NCBI GenBank assembly: GCA_900537125.1
Contig: UNRJ01000001.1
Coordinates: 372,001-436,000 of the forward strand
DNA from: Rhodobacteraceae bacterium Alg238-R152
GTDB lineage: Bacteria > Pseudomonadota > Alphaproteobacteria > Rhodobacterales > Rhodobacteraceae
Length of the DNA stretch: 64,000 bases
Direction: 5' to 3'
Position 1 is the first letter of the stretch. The number at the start of each line of letters is the position of its first letter. The notes beneath the pieces were generated by a model. It saw only the letters and a list, made by a program, of their open reading frames with translations, was not told where the DNA came from and made no database searches. Of this stretch, positions 9,075 to 18,056 are shown one piece after another. Made by a program: the position numbers and the translations under genes.

Positions 9075-9096
9075 CTGTTTGCACCGTCAGTCGGTG

Positions 9097-9843
9097 TTAA
9101 GGCTGTTCGGTCACTTCGCCGGTTTGCGCATCATAGGCTGTAGCCATGGCGGTGCGCAGACGGGTCACAGCCGCGTCGGTGTTTTCGTCTGCGTCAAAGG
9201 TCATTTGATCCAACACGTCGATGTGGATGCTGCCTTTGAACGGGAAAAATTTGCCACGCGGCAAGAGTTTGTCGGAATGGCTGATCACAAAAGGGCGCAC
9301 GGTGCGGCCGGTTTGCTGGGCGATCAACACGGCGCCGGCTTTGAAGGGTGACAAGCCGGGTTTGGTTGCGCGGGTGCCTTCGACAAACAGGATTGGCGAT
9401 CGGCGTTTGGGCATGTCCTGTACCGCGTCGGTCAAAGAAGACAGCGCGTCGCGGCCTTTTTGACGGTCGATTTTCAAGAGACCTGCGCCGTCAAATCCTC
9501 GTTTTAAAAGCGCCGCTTCGCAGAGTTCTTTCTTGGCGCCAAAGGTGACCCATTTTTCATCCGGGATCACGTGCAACATCGAGAAGCCATCAAGATGGCT
9601 GCGGTGGTTCACGGCGATAATGGAGTTTTGGTCGGTGCGCAGGGCCTCAATGGCGGCGTCGGAAATCTCGACTTTGACGTCGAGAAACCACAGCAGCCAG
9701 GAGCAGCAGCGCGACACGGTGCGCCAGAACCAACCGCGAAAGCCGGGACGTTTGCCGCAAAGCGTGGGGATGAAAGCCACAAACAGGAAGATGAACGGGC
9801 CGGTGAGGACCAGAAGGCAGCGCTTGGCAAAGGTGGCGAGCAT
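9097..9843 (-). CDS. 1-acyl-sn-glycerol-3-phosphate acyltransferase family protein
   Basis: PlsC-type enzyme of 248 residues that should acylate lysophosphatidic acid or another lysolipid. An N-terminal hydrophobic helix (CLLVLTGPFIFLFVAFIPTLC) anchors it. The HX4D motif reads HRSHLD in IIAVNHRSHLDGF, and the substrate-binding FVEGTRA block and GAVLIAQQTGRTVRPFVIS follow in the expected order. Convergent with the LpxL-like gene; the two stops are 22 nt apart. Confident for family, not for substrate. Confidence 0.88.
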   Translation of the reverse strand: MLATFAKRCLLVLTGPFIFLFVAFIPTLCGKRPGFRGWFWRTVSRCCSWLLWFLDVKVEISDAAIEALRTDQNSIIAVNHRSHLDGFSMLHVIPDEKWVTFGAKKELCEAALLKRGFDGAGLLKIDRQKGRDALSSLTDAVQDMPKRRSPILFVEGTRATKPGLSPFKAGAVLIAQQTGRTVRPFVISHSDKLLPRGKFFPFKGSIHIDVLDQMTFDADENTDAAVTRLRTAMATAYDAQTGEVTEQP

Positions 9844-9970
9844 GGGAGGTCCTGCGGTGGTGCGTGTTGCAAGCCAAATAGAGGGTTACGACGGGTAAGG
9901 ATAGGGGGAAATGGGGTAGGTAGGCCGGGGCACGACAGGGCAGAGGTCAATCCGCGGATGCAGGACCAAC

Positions 9971-10048
9971 TTGGAGGGCAGCCCCCAGACACAGGCCAAA
10001 ATTGGGGGCCAGCCCCCAGACCCCCGGGATACTTTTGGCAAGAAGAAG
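9971..10048. repeat. GC-rich palindromic intergenic repeat, partly duplicated
   Basis: TTGGGGGCCAGCCCCCAGAC at 10002-10021 continues as CCCCCGGGATACTTTTGGCA and an AGAAGAAG tail (to 10048). A partial copy, TTGGAGGGCAGCCCCCAGAC, lies 31 bp upstream at 9971-9990. GGGGGC/GCCCCC can form hairpins. I recall very similar sequences scattered between genes in many Rhodobacteraceae genomes. Confidence 0.65.
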
Positions 10049-10233
10049 GTGGGCGCGGCGCGGGGCCACCCCCGGTAGGAACCTCAATGAGGCTTCTCCT
10101 TGCGCGGCCATCGGCTTCCCAGCCTGCACCGCAGCTTAAGCTTGTGCATTCATGGTTAATGAAAGGTTACTTCTTCTTACCGTAAGTATCCCCGCCGGAG
10201 GCAAAATCTGCGCGCGTCTGCGCGCAGAAAAGA

Positions 10234-10262
10234 AAAAGGCGCCCCAAAATAGAGCGCCTTTT
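10234..10262 (-). terminator. rho-independent terminator of tkt
   Basis: Inverted repeat AAAAGGCGC (10234-10242) / GCGCCTTTT (10254-10262), followed on the minus strand by TTTTTC. It lies 20 nt beyond the tkt stop. Confidence 0.85.
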
Positions 10263-10282
10263 CAAAGAGATATGCGTCAACC

Positions 10283-12304
10283 TTACAGCAGGTCTTTGAC
10301 CTTTTGGGCCACGTTTGTTGCGGTGATGCCAAATTTCTCGAACAACTCACCAGCAGGCGCAGACGCACCAAAGCCGTCCATGCCAACAAAGTCGGACTTG
10401 CCTGGACGGGCGCGTTCACCCAACAGCCACTGGTCCCAACCGCCGTTGCGCACGGCTGCTTCGACACCGACACGTACAGCAGCGCCAGCGGGCAGAACTT
10501 TGCGGCGGTAGTCTTCGTCCTGAGCGGCAAACAGCTCCATGCAGGGCATGGAGACCACGCGGGTGCCAATGCCTTCGGCTTCGAGCAGCTTTTTGGCTTC
10601 CATCGCGGTGGAGACCTCAGAGCCGGTGGCGATCAGGATGGCCTGACGTTTGCCTTCGGCTTCTGCCAGAACGTAGCCGCCTTGGGCGGTCAGGTTCTTC
10701 AGCTTGTGCTCGGTGCGCAGCGTTGGCAGGTTCTGACGGGTCAGCGCCATCACCGATGGGGTGTCTTTGGAGGTCAGAGCAATTTCCCAAGACTCGGCGG
10801 TTTCCACGGAGTCGGCAGGGCGGAACACATAGGTGTTTGGTGTCGCGCGACAGATTGCCAGATGCTCAACTGGTTGGTGGGTTGGGCCATCTTCGCCCAC
10901 ACCAATGCTGTCATGGGTCATGACAAACACGGTTGGGATTTTGGACAGGGCGGCCAAGCGCATGGCAGGGCGCGCGTAATCGGTGAAGCAGAAGAAGGTG
11001 CCGCCGTAAGGACGGATACCGCCGTGCAGCGCCATGCCGTTCATCGCCGAGGCCATGCCGTGCTCACGGATGCCCCAGTACACGTAACGACCCTTGCGGT
11101 TGTCGGTGTCAAACACCCCCAGATCAGCGGTCAGCGTGTTGTTGGAGCCGGTCAGATCCGCCGAGCCACCCACGGTTTCTGGCATGATCGGGTTGATCGC
11201 AGCCAGCGCCATTTCGGAAGATTTCCGTGTGGCCACTGTTGGCAGGTCTTCAGAGATCTGCTTTTTCAGCGCCTTGACCGTGGCAGAGAGTTTGTTTGGA
11301 GCTTCAAGTGCATATGCGCGGTTGAAACGGTCCTGTTTCTGTTTCGAAGCTTCGGCAAAGCGGGCTTCCCAAGCTTCGCGGTCCGCAGCGCCACGGGTGC
11401 CGATGGCTTCCCACTGTGCTTTGATGTCTGCGGGCACTTCAAATGGAGCAGAGGTCCAGCCGTAGCCTTCTTTGGCGGCTTTCATCTGATCCGCGTCGGT
11501 GAGCGCGCCGTGGCCTTTGGAGGTGTCCTGTGCCGCGTGACCAATCGCGATGTGCGTTTTGCATGCGATCATCGATGGTTTTTTGGTTTTCTTGGCCGCT
11601 TCGATGGCGACGTCGATCATCTCTGGGTCGTGGCCGTCAATTTCCTGCACATGCCAACCGGAGGCTTTGAAGCGTTTGACCTGATCGGTGCGATCGGACA
11701 GTTCCACGGTGCCGTCGATGGTGATGTTGTTGTTGTCCCAGAAGACAATCAAGTTGCCCAAGGAATGGCGCCCGGCAAGGCCAATAGCCTCTTGGGAGAT
11801 GCCTTCCATCAAGCAGCCGTCACCCGCAATCACATAAGTTTTGTGATCCACCAGCTTGCGGTTGTATTGCGCCCGCTGAATCTCTTCCGCCATGGCGAAG
11901 CCAACAGCATTGGCAATACCCTGACCCAGTGGGCCGGTGGTGGTTTCCACGGCGTCCAGCAGGAAGTTTTCCGGATGGCCTGCGGTCAACGCACCCATTT
12001 GGCGGAAGTTTTTCAGCTGCTCGTGGGTGACCTGCTTGTCGCCCATGAGATAGAGCAGGGAGTAGATCAGCATCGAGCCGTGGCCTGCGGACAGGATGAA
12101 ACGATCTCGGTCCGGCCAATTTGGCGCGGCCACGTCAAATTTCAGATGCTTTTCAAACAGCACAGTGGCCACGTCAGCCATGCCCATTGGCATGCCGGAG
12201 TGGCCGGAGTTGGCAGCAGCAACCCCATCCAGCGTCAGGGCGCGAATGGCGGCGGCTTTCATCCAATGTTCTGGGTTCTTTTCACGCAGGGCGGCGATGT
12301 CCAC
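10283..12304 (-). CDS. tkt: transketolase
   Basis: Thiamine diphosphate enzyme that moves two-carbon units between sugar phosphates in the pentose phosphate and Calvin pathways. The 673-residue protein carries the N-terminal [12 protein letters not shown] and [15 protein letters not shown] blocks, the thiamine diphosphate motif from [13 protein letters not shown] to NNNITIDG, and the pyrimidine-domain [13 protein letters not shown]. The frame stays open 48 codons further upstream, but GTG 12304 is preceded by GAAGGAG at 7 nt and begins at the family N-terminus ([21 protein letters not shown]). It is monocistronic with its own terminator and divergent from the coiled-coil/zapA pair. Confidence 0.96.
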   Translation of the reverse strand: MDIAALREKNPEHWMKAAAIRALTLDGVAAANSGHSGMPMGMADVATVLFEKHLKFDVAAPNWPDRDRFILSAGHGSMLIYSLLYLMGDKQVTHEQLKNFRQMGALTAGHPENFLLDAVETTTGPLGQGIANAVGFAMAEEIQRAQYNRKLVDHKTYVIAGDGCLMEGISQEAIGLAGRHSLGNLIVFWDNNNITIDGTVELSDRTDQVKRFKASGWHVQEIDGHDPEMIDVAIEAAKKTKKPSMIACKTHIAIGHAAQDTSKGHGALTDADQMKAAKEGYGWTSAPFEVPADIKAQWEAIGTRGAADREAWEARFAEASKQKQDRFNRAYALEAPNKLSATVKALKKQISEDLPTVATRKSSEMALAAINPIMPETVGGSADLTGSNNTLTADLGVFDTDNRKGRYVYWGIREHGMASAMNGMALHGGIRPYGGTFFCFTDYARPAMRLAALSKIPTVFVMTHDSIGVGEDGPTHQPVEHLAICRATPNTYVFRPADSVETAESWEIALTSKDTPSVMALTRQNLPTLRTEHKLKNLTAQGGYVLAEAEGKRQAILIATGSEVSTAMEAKKLLEAEGIGTRVVSMPCMELFAAQDEDYRRKVLPAGAAVRVGVEAAVRNGGWDQWLLGERARPGKSDFVGMDGFGASAPAGELFEKFGITATNVAQKVKDLL

Positions 12305-12558
12305 GGATGCGCTCCTTCGGGTTAGGGGGTTGTGTTGCCGGGTGAATAGCAGTTTCGGGGCCAATAGCAAGCTAGCAAGCTTTGTTAGCGGTAAATTGGA
12401 GCTGATTTCGCTTGATGAATTCCCGCCGATTGGGGGCGCAATTTGCAATTTCAGCAGCTAATATCAGACCATTGAGTGCCGTTCTTTGATTCGTTAAGAC
12501 AGAAGGGCGCGCAAAAGAACGCGGGTCACTAAGAACCGGACCGGAAAGGACGAGGCAA

Positions 12559-13323
12559 ATGAGCGACATCAGCGAACTGGAAGGCAGGCTGACCGCTGCG
12601 CTGGAACGCATAGCGCGTGGCGTTGACGGCATGCAGGCTGTGGCTTCTGAACCTGAAGAGGGCGAAGACGTACAGGCGTTGCGTCGGGCTTTGGAAAATG
12701 AAGCACTTGTCACGGCACAGATGGAAGAGCGTGTGCGGGCATTGACTGCGCGGCAGACCGAGCTTGAGGAAGAGCTTGGTGCGGCGCAGAGCGCCAAATC
12801 AGACGTCGACGACGCGCTTAAAGCGACGGAAAGCAAAGCTGAAGAGGCGGCTGCTTCGTTGTTGGCGGCAGAAGCGCGGGCCGAAGCTGCGGAGACCGCA
12901 GCGGCAGCGGCGGCAGATGCGGCGGAAGATACCGCCACAGAGACAGTCGCGCCGGAAGCTGAAGCCGCAGTCTTGACGGATGCGATCAAAGAAAATCAAG
13001 CACTTATTGGCGAAATGGGTAAGCGATTGCGTCGGTTGCGTCAGATGGCGCGGCGCGAGCGCGCGGCCAATCAGGTGTTGCGAGATCAAGTTGAGAAAGA
13101 CGGCATGGTGGATCCATCCGCCGTGAACGAGGCGCTAAAAGCGGATTTGGATACGCTTGCGGCGTTGCGTGAAGCGGAGAACGCTGAAACAGCGGTGATT
13201 TTGGCGGAGTTGCGTCCCTTGGTGCAGGGGGGTGCTGCGGCTGACCCAGAGGCGGCCGAGAGTGCGGACCCTGTTGAGGACGTGGCCGTAGCTGAAGACA
13301 TCAACGAAACGGGAGACGCCTAA
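12559..13323 (+). CDS. Ala/Glu-rich coiled-coil protein upstream of zapA
   Basis: A 254-residue acidic protein that is almost wholly predicted coiled coil. Heptad patterns run from the N-terminus (SDISELEGRLTAALERIARG), through residues about 40-115, and again around KRLRRLRQMARRERAANQVL (about 153-172). An Ala-rich, low-complexity middle (about 95-135) and an Ala/Glu-rich tail flank these. There is no signal peptide or membrane segment. Its TAA overlaps the ATG of zapA (TAATG), so the two are probably translationally coupled. This suggests a cell-division role, but no family name can be given from sequence alone. Confidence 0.85.
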   Translation: MSDISELEGRLTAALERIARGVDGMQAVASEPEEGEDVQALRRALENEALVTAQMEERVRALTARQTELEEELGAAQSAKSDVDDALKATESKAEEAAASLLAAEARAEAAETAAAAAADAAEDTATETVAPEAEAAVLTDAIKENQALIGEMGKRLRRLRQMARRERAANQVLRDQVEKDGMVDPSAVNEALKADLDTLAALREAENAETAVILAELRPLVQGGAAADPEAAESADPVEDVAVAEDINETGDA

Positions 13324-13718
13324 TGCCTGAAGTACAGATTGAGATTGGCGGCCGGGTTTTTGAAGTGGCCTGTCAGGAAGGCGAACAACATTTCCTGCGG
13401 GCAGCAGCACAGATGGTGGATGAACAGGCGCGGGTGCTTGTTGCACAGGCTGGGCGCGTTCCCGAGGCGCGTATGTTGTTGATGTCTGGCCTGATGTTGG
13501 CGGATAAGACCGCGGGTCTGGAAGATCAATTGCGCGATGCCGAGGCTAAGATTGCAGCACGTGACAAGGAAATCCAAGCGTTGCATGAGGCCCCAAAAGC
13601 CGAGCCTGCGAAAGTGGAAGTGCCCACCATTCCCGAGGAAGTGACGCAGACGCTGGCCGAAATGGCGGCGCGGGCGGAAAGCCTGGCTGATTTGGTGGAA
13701 GAAAAAGCGGCAGGCTGA
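13323..13718 (+). CDS. zapA: cell division protein ZapA
   Basis: FtsZ-associated protein that crosslinks FtsZ filaments at the division ring. The 131-residue protein begins with the ZapA beta-hairpin (PEVQIEIGGRVFEVACQEGE), then HFLRAAAQMVDEQARVLV and the LLMSGLMLADKTAGLEDQLRDAE helix, and ends in a coiled coil with an extended Ala/Glu/Pro linker. It is slightly longer than enterobacterial ZapA (about 109). Overlaps the preceding gene by one base. Confidence 0.92.
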   Translation: MPEVQIEIGGRVFEVACQEGEQHFLRAAAQMVDEQARVLVAQAGRVPEARMLLMSGLMLADKTAGLEDQLRDAEAKIAARDKEIQALHEAPKAEPAKVEVPTIPEEVTQTLAEMAARAESLADLVEEKAAG

Positions 13719-13762
13719 GCCCGAACGTTTTGAGCTCTAGAGCCAGAGGACTGGCGCATCAA

Positions 13763-13791
13763 AAAAGCCCTGCCAATTTGGCAGGGCTTTT
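13763..13791. terminator. bidirectional terminator between zapA and grxD
   Basis: A 12-bp perfect stem AAAAGCCCTGCC/GGCAGGGCTTTT around a 5-nt loop, with T runs on both strands (four on plus, six on minus). It suits the convergent ends of zapA and grxD. Confidence 0.9.
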
Positions 13792-13812
13792 CAATTGGAT
13801 AGAGAGTGAAGT

Positions 13813-14178
13813 TTAGGCGTTGGCTTCGCGGATTTTGTCGGCCGCGTCTTTGTCAAAGGACATGCCGTTATCGGTCAGGAGCGTGTCGAGTTCGCCAGAC
13901 AGAGTCATCTCAGTGATGATGTCACAGCCTCCGACAAACTCACCTTTGACGTAGAGCTGGGGGATGGTTGGCCAGTCAGAGTAGTCTTTGATGCCCTGAC
14001 GGATTTCTTCGTCGGCCAGCACGTTCACGTCAGCGTAATCCACCGCCATGTAGTTCAGAACGCCCGCAACCCGTGAAGAGAAGCCGCACTGTGGCATGTC
14101 TTTGGTGCCTTTCATGAACAGCACCATGTCGTTGGCTTTTACAATTTCGTCGATGCGGGTTTTTACGTCGTCAGTCAT
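13813..14178 (-). CDS. grxD: monothiol glutaredoxin, Grx4 type
   Basis: CGFS-type glutaredoxin that binds a [2Fe-2S] cluster with glutathione and delivers it with BolA partners. The 121-residue protein has the active site CGFS at residues 31-34 ([10 protein letters not shown]), the [16 protein letters not shown] block with the cis-Pro, and GGCDI for glutathione binding. The frame is open further upstream, but ATG 14178 with an AAGGAC site gives the family start. It shares a strand and probably a transcript with bolA, its usual partner, with one small membrane-protein gene between. Confidence 0.96.
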   Translation of the reverse strand: MTDDVKTRIDEIVKANDMVLFMKGTKDMPQCGFSSRVAGVLNYMAVDYADVNVLADEEIRQGIKDYSDWPTIPQLYVKGEFVGGCDIITEMTLSGELDTLLTDNGMSFDKDAADKIREANA

Positions 14179-14197
14179 CTTTGTGTCCTTTGTGGCG

Positions 14198-14422
14198 TCA
14201 GCGCGGCTTGCTGCGCTTGGTGTTTTCTTTTTCCAGCCGGTCATTTTTGGCAACTAAGGCAGTCATGCTATGATCTTCTGTTGCATGGTGACGCACGTCG
14301 CTGGACTTCGGTTTCATCGACGAAAGGGATTTTCGCCGGTTGCGTTTGAGATAGATCTCTGCGGCGATGGCCACCACCACCAGGCCAATGATGCCAAAGG
14401 TTATGGTGGCAATTGACGGCAT
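14198..14422 (-). CDS. small single-pass membrane protein
   Basis: A 74-residue protein with one N-terminal transmembrane helix ([21 protein letters not shown]) followed by a very basic stretch (KRNRRKS) and a polar tail ending in KRSKPR. Its ATG overlaps the bolA TGA (TGATG); a GTG one codon earlier is an alternative. Positioned between bolA and grxD, so likely cotranscribed with them. The family is not known to me. Confidence 0.65.
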   Translation of the reverse strand: MPSIATITFGIIGLVVVAIAAEIYLKRNRRKSLSSMKPKSSDVRHHATEDHSMTALVAKNDRLEKENTKRSKPR

Positions 14423-14658
14423 CACTCGGGGGCTTTGGTGGTCAGTGCAAGAGCGTGTAACTCGCCTGTGGAGCCGTCCATTTTGCCTTTGAGTGCTGCA
14501 TAGACAGCCCGTTGTTGCTGCACGCGGTTTTTGCCACGAAAGCTTTCGTCAATCACCATCGCGGACATATGCACGCCGTCGGTGCCGCCCACTTGAATGT
14601 CGGCGTCCGGAAAGGTCTCGCGCAGCAGTTCCTCGATTTCATGGGCGGTCATTGGCAT
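14422..14658 (-). CDS. bolA: BolA family protein
   Basis: Partner of CGFS glutaredoxins in iron-sulfur cluster handling. The 78-residue protein shows the BolA class II KH-like fold: TAHEIEELLRETFPDADIQV, then the GVHMSAMVIDESFRGKNRVQ block with the conserved histidine, the QQRAVYAALKGKM helix, and LHALALTT at the end. It is part of the minus-strand run from purL to grxD, which supports a functional pair with grxD. Confidence 0.93.
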   Translation of the reverse strand: MPMTAHEIEELLRETFPDADIQVGGTDGVHMSAMVIDESFRGKNRVQQQRAVYAALKGKMDGSTGELHALALTTKAPE

Positions 14659-14723
14659 GGTCGGCTATTCCTTTGTGTCGTTGCCGAAAATGTAAGTGCC
14701 CCGGTGCGGGTCTGCAAGCGGGA

Positions 14724-15245
14724 TTAGACGAAAGGCGCAAGCGATTGCAGGTAGGCGGGTACGTCCGCGAGAGCGTCCTGCACCTTGTCATCCTCAAAAT
14801 CATGGATGGATTTAGGATCTAGCGGGCAAAGGGCGGCCGTCAAGCCGGTGCCTTGGCGTTTGGCGCTCTCTGGGATGGGCAAGCGGCTGGCCTCTTGCAG
14901 CAGAAGCAAGGCCTCGTGGATTGGACGCAGCACGCGCAGGGCGTAGGTCATGTGCTCTAGCAGGTCGGGGTCGTCGCGCCAGGTTTCGCCATCAAACAGC
15001 TCTTGGGTGACACGCTGACCAGCGCCAGCACATTGATACGCGACGCAGCCGCCAAAACCTTTGGGCAGCAGGTCGGCGTGAATGGCACAGTTCAGGCAGG
15101 TCTCAGAGAGGTTGGGGCAGGGCGTGTCCGCGCGTTTGAGCAGGGCGAAGTCTTCGTCAGCGTCAAACGGGTAAGCAACACAGCAGAGCGCGGCGCAGCG
15201 GGAACAATCATCGGCCAGGTTGGGCAGGGTGACGGGCAATGTCAT
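14724..15245 (-). CDS. cysteine-rich protein, possible metal binder
   Basis: A 173-residue soluble protein with nine cysteines in its first 72 residues: C14-x2-C17-x3-C21-C22, C43, C50-x2-C53, C67 and C72, plus one near the C-terminus (ALCPLDP). The opening CxxCxxxCC resembles the start of YkgJ-type zinc/iron chelating proteins, but the rest does not let me assign that family firmly. The C-terminal half is helical without motifs. It lies in the purL-bolA-grxD run, an iron-sulfur-related context, so an iron or cluster role is possible (inference). Confidence 0.75.
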   Translation of the reverse strand: MTLPVTLPNLADDCSRCAALCCVAYPFDADEDFALLKRADTPCPNLSETCLNCAIHADLLPKGFGGCVAYQCAGAGQRVTQELFDGETWRDDPDLLEHMTYALRVLRPIHEALLLLQEASRLPIPESAKRQGTGLTAALCPLDPKSIHDFEDDKVQDALADVPAYLQSLAPFV

Positions 15246-15260
15246 GGCAAAGGGCCTGCG

Positions 15261-15746
15261 TCAGTCTTCATAAAGGTCCGAGGGCACATTGGAGGTTTTG
15301 TAGAGCACAAACAAGGAGCTCAGACCCCATACGTAAGCGACAGCAACAGCTCCCCATGATAAGACGTGATGGGTCCAAATTGGACGAAAAATTGAACGCA
15401 TGTCAGATTTGGCGAAGCCTGTTTCGCAGCGGAACTGATCGCCTGCTCCAAGCAGGATGTCATTGGCGTAATGCGCAAAGACAAAGCCCAAGGCGCAGAT
15501 CAGCGGCAGTGTGGCGACCGGCCAGGGTATATCCGCAAACCTATGTGCGATGACGATACCTGGGGCGTGGATCAGCGCGACAAAAAGCGTGACTTTTGCC
15601 AAATTGAGGATCGTCTTGTTGGCGTAGTCCAGCGCACAGAAATCGATCGCAAAAGATGTCCGATGTGACGCCAGAAGCAGTGTGTAGACGATGCAAAACA
15701 CGCCGATCTGCGACAGGATGTAGAAGATCGGCGCGTTGGCTTTCAT
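15261..15746 (-). CDS. four-helix integral membrane protein of unknown function
   Basis: A 161-residue protein with four hydrophobic segments at about 7-27, 48-66, 75-97 and 130-150 (SWGAVAVAYVWGLSSLFVLY). A polar loop, GAGDQFRCETGFAKSDMRS, lies before the last helix. The ATG follows the purL TAA without a gap, so translation is probably coupled. I do not recognise the family. Confidence 0.75.
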   Translation of the reverse strand: MKANAPIFYILSQIGVFCIVYTLLLASHRTSFAIDFCALDYANKTILNLAKVTLFVALIHAPGIVIAHRFADIPWPVATLPLICALGFVFAHYANDILLGAGDQFRCETGFAKSDMRSIFRPIWTHHVLSWGAVAVAYVWGLSSLFVLYKTSNVPSDLYED

Positions 15747-17906
15747 TTAGGCGACAGCGGCGGCAAAGCTGCTGCGGAAGGTGGCTGAGAGCTCATCCAG
15801 AGAGGCTTCAGAGCTGCCAAATTTCACACTGTCACCGGTGAACTTACCCACGGAAGTGATTGAAACACCAGCCTTTTGGGCGTTGATCATCAGTGCTTCT
15901 GCCTGATCGAAGTTACAGGCCACCAGATAGCGGGCCTGATCTTCGCCAAACAGGGTTGGGGTGTCGTCCATGTCAATCTGAACACCGACGCCAGCCGCTT
16001 CGGCCATTTCAAAGGCCGCCAGAGCCAGACCGCCGTCTGCGAGGTCGGTGCAGGCTTTGATCCAATCGCGGTTGTTGCGGATGAACTCGCCGTTTTTGCG
16101 TTCTGCCTCAAGATCAACGTGTGGCGCGTCGCCTTCTTCACGGTTGAAGACTTCGGCCAGCAAAGCGGATTGTCCGAGGTGGCCCTCGGTGTCGCCAATC
16201 AACAGGGCAACGTGGCCGTCGCGGGCTTCGCCCAAGATGGGCTCTTCACCAGCGGCAATCAGGCCAACAGCGCCAATGGTTGGGGTGGGCAGGATGCCAG
16301 AACCGTCGGTTTCGTTGTAGAGCGACACGTTGCCGGAGACGATGGGCATGTCCAGTGCGGCAACCGCTTCACCGATGCCTTTGATCGCGCCGACAAACTG
16401 GCCCATGATCTCTGGCTTTTCGGGGTTGCCGAAGTTCAGGTTGTCGGTTGTGGCCAAAGGCTTGGCGCCTACAGCGGAGAGGTTGCGGAAGGCTTCGGCC
16501 ACAGCCTGTTTGCCACCCTCTTTGGGGTTGGCTTTCACGTAGCGTGGGGTCACGTCAGAGGTGAAGGCCAGCTTTTTGTCGGTGCCGTGTACGCGGATCA
16601 CGCCGGAGCCCATGCCGGGACGCTGGGCGGTGTCGCCCATCACGGTGGTGTCGTATTGCTCATAGACCCACTGTTTGCCCGCGTAGTTTGGCGAGGTGAT
16701 CAGGCCTTTGAGACCGTCAATCGCGTCGATCTGGGGCACGTCCGCGAGTGCTTCCGCCGCCGGGGTTTCCACCCACGGGCGGTCATACTCTGGCGCTCGG
16801 CCAGACAGCGGGGACAGCGGCAGGTCGGCTTTGACCTCACCGTTGTGCAGGATCAGGAAGCGGTCTTCTGCGATGGTTTCGCCCACAATCGCAAAGTCCA
16901 GATCCCATTTGGTGAACACGGCGCGGGCCTCAGTCTCAAGCTCCGGGTTCAGAACCATCAACATGCGTTCCTGAGATTCAGACAGCATCATCTCATAAGC
17001 CGTCATATTGGCTTCGCGCTGTGGCACGTCTTCGAGATTGAGCTTCACGCCCAGCTTGCCTTTGTCGCCCATTTCCACGGCGGAACAGGTCAGGCCCGCG
17101 GCGCCCATGTCTTGGATCGAGATCACAGCGCCGGTCTGCATCAGTTCCAGCGTGGCTTCCATCAGGCGTTTTTCGGTGAAGGGGTCGCCAACCTGCACGG
17201 TTGGGCGCTTCTCTTCGATGGTGTCGTCAAATTCTGCGGACGCCATGGTTGCGCCGCCCACACCGTCACGGCCGGTTTTGGCGCCAAGGTAGACCACTGG
17301 CATGCCGATGCCGGAGGCGGCGGAGTAGAAAATGCTGTCGGTTTTGGCCAAACCGGCTGCAAAGGCGTTCACAAGGCAGTTGCCGTTGTAAGCCGGGTGG
17401 AAGCGGACTTCGCCGCCCACGGTTGGTACGCCAAAGCAGTTGCCATAGCCGCCAACGCCTTCAACAACACCGTTCACCAGTTGTGTGGTTTTGTGGTGGT
17501 CCGGTTCACCAAAGGACAGGGAGTTCATCGCTGCCACAGGGCGCGCGCCCATGGTGAAGACATCCCGCAAAATGCCGCCAACACCGGTGGCGGCGCCTTG
17601 GTAAGGTTCGATGTAGGACGGGTGGTTGTGGCTTTCCATTTTGAAAACAACGGCATCGCCGTCACCAATGTCCACGATACCCGCGTTTTCGCCCGGGCCG
17701 CAGATCACCTGAGGGCCTTCGGTTGGCAGGGTGCGCAGCCACTTTTTGGAAGATTTGTAAGAGCAGTGCTCGTTCCACATCGCGGAGAAAATCCCCAGCT
17801 CTGTGAAGGTTGGCTCGCGGCCAATGATCTCTAGGATCAGGTTGTATTCGTCAGGCTTCAGTCCATGAGCTTCGATGAGATCGGTGGTGATGGCCGGTTC
17901 CTGCAT
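15747..17906 (-). CDS. purL: phosphoribosylformylglycinamidine synthase II
   Basis: Synthetase subunit of FGAM synthase: converts FGAR with ATP and glutamine-derived ammonia to FGAM in purine synthesis. The 719-residue length marks the small PurL type that works with separate PurS and PurQ. Visible blocks are [15 protein letters not shown], the ATP-binding [20 protein letters not shown], the [17 protein letters not shown] block, and the second AIR-synthase half with [16 protein letters not shown]. First gene of the minus-strand run to grxD; purS and purQ are not in the window. Confidence 0.97.
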   Translation of the reverse strand: MQEPAITTDLIEAHGLKPDEYNLILEIIGREPTFTELGIFSAMWNEHCSYKSSKKWLRTLPTEGPQVICGPGENAGIVDIGDGDAVVFKMESHNHPSYIEPYQGAATGVGGILRDVFTMGARPVAAMNSLSFGEPDHHKTTQLVNGVVEGVGGYGNCFGVPTVGGEVRFHPAYNGNCLVNAFAAGLAKTDSIFYSAASGIGMPVVYLGAKTGRDGVGGATMASAEFDDTIEEKRPTVQVGDPFTEKRLMEATLELMQTGAVISIQDMGAAGLTCSAVEMGDKGKLGVKLNLEDVPQREANMTAYEMMLSESQERMLMVLNPELETEARAVFTKWDLDFAIVGETIAEDRFLILHNGEVKADLPLSPLSGRAPEYDRPWVETPAAEALADVPQIDAIDGLKGLITSPNYAGKQWVYEQYDTTVMGDTAQRPGMGSGVIRVHGTDKKLAFTSDVTPRYVKANPKEGGKQAVAEAFRNLSAVGAKPLATTDNLNFGNPEKPEIMGQFVGAIKGIGEAVAALDMPIVSGNVSLYNETDGSGILPTPTIGAVGLIAAGEEPILGEARDGHVALLIGDTEGHLGQSALLAEVFNREEGDAPHVDLEAERKNGEFIRNNRDWIKACTDLADGGLALAAFEMAEAAGVGVQIDMDDTPTLFGEDQARYLVACNFDQAEALMINAQKAGVSITSVGKFTGDSVKFGSSEASLDELSATFRSSFAAAVA

Positions 17907-18056
17907 GTCGCGAGAGTCCCCAAATAAACAGCAATTGGGGGGCTTTTAGGCCAGGCAGGGCAAAAGGGGAAGGCTTAAGACTGGGGAATTGTGACAAGGG
18001 TGGCGGAATGTCCGGAAAGAGGCGTGTCTTATTGGTTGTGGGTCGCGTCGCGGGGA

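Larger units (their letters stand above)
9844..10282. other. 439-nt gene-free region
   Basis: Between the PlsC-like gene and tkt. I see no convincing coding frame here. It holds a GC-rich repeat (9971-10048) and the tkt terminator (10234-10262). Confidence 0.7.

Noticed and set aside
10304-12325. 673-codon open frame antisense to tkt
   Set aside because: Shadow of the tkt codon pattern. The translation is His/Gly/Phe-rich without family motifs, while tkt on the other strand is unmistakable.
12305-12448. 48-residue N-terminal extension of transketolase
   Set aside because: Non-conserved residues; GTG 12304 has a good ribosome site and the family start.
15876-17834. 652-codon open frame antisense to purL
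   Set aside because: Same artefact: no family motifs, odd composition, and purL is certain.
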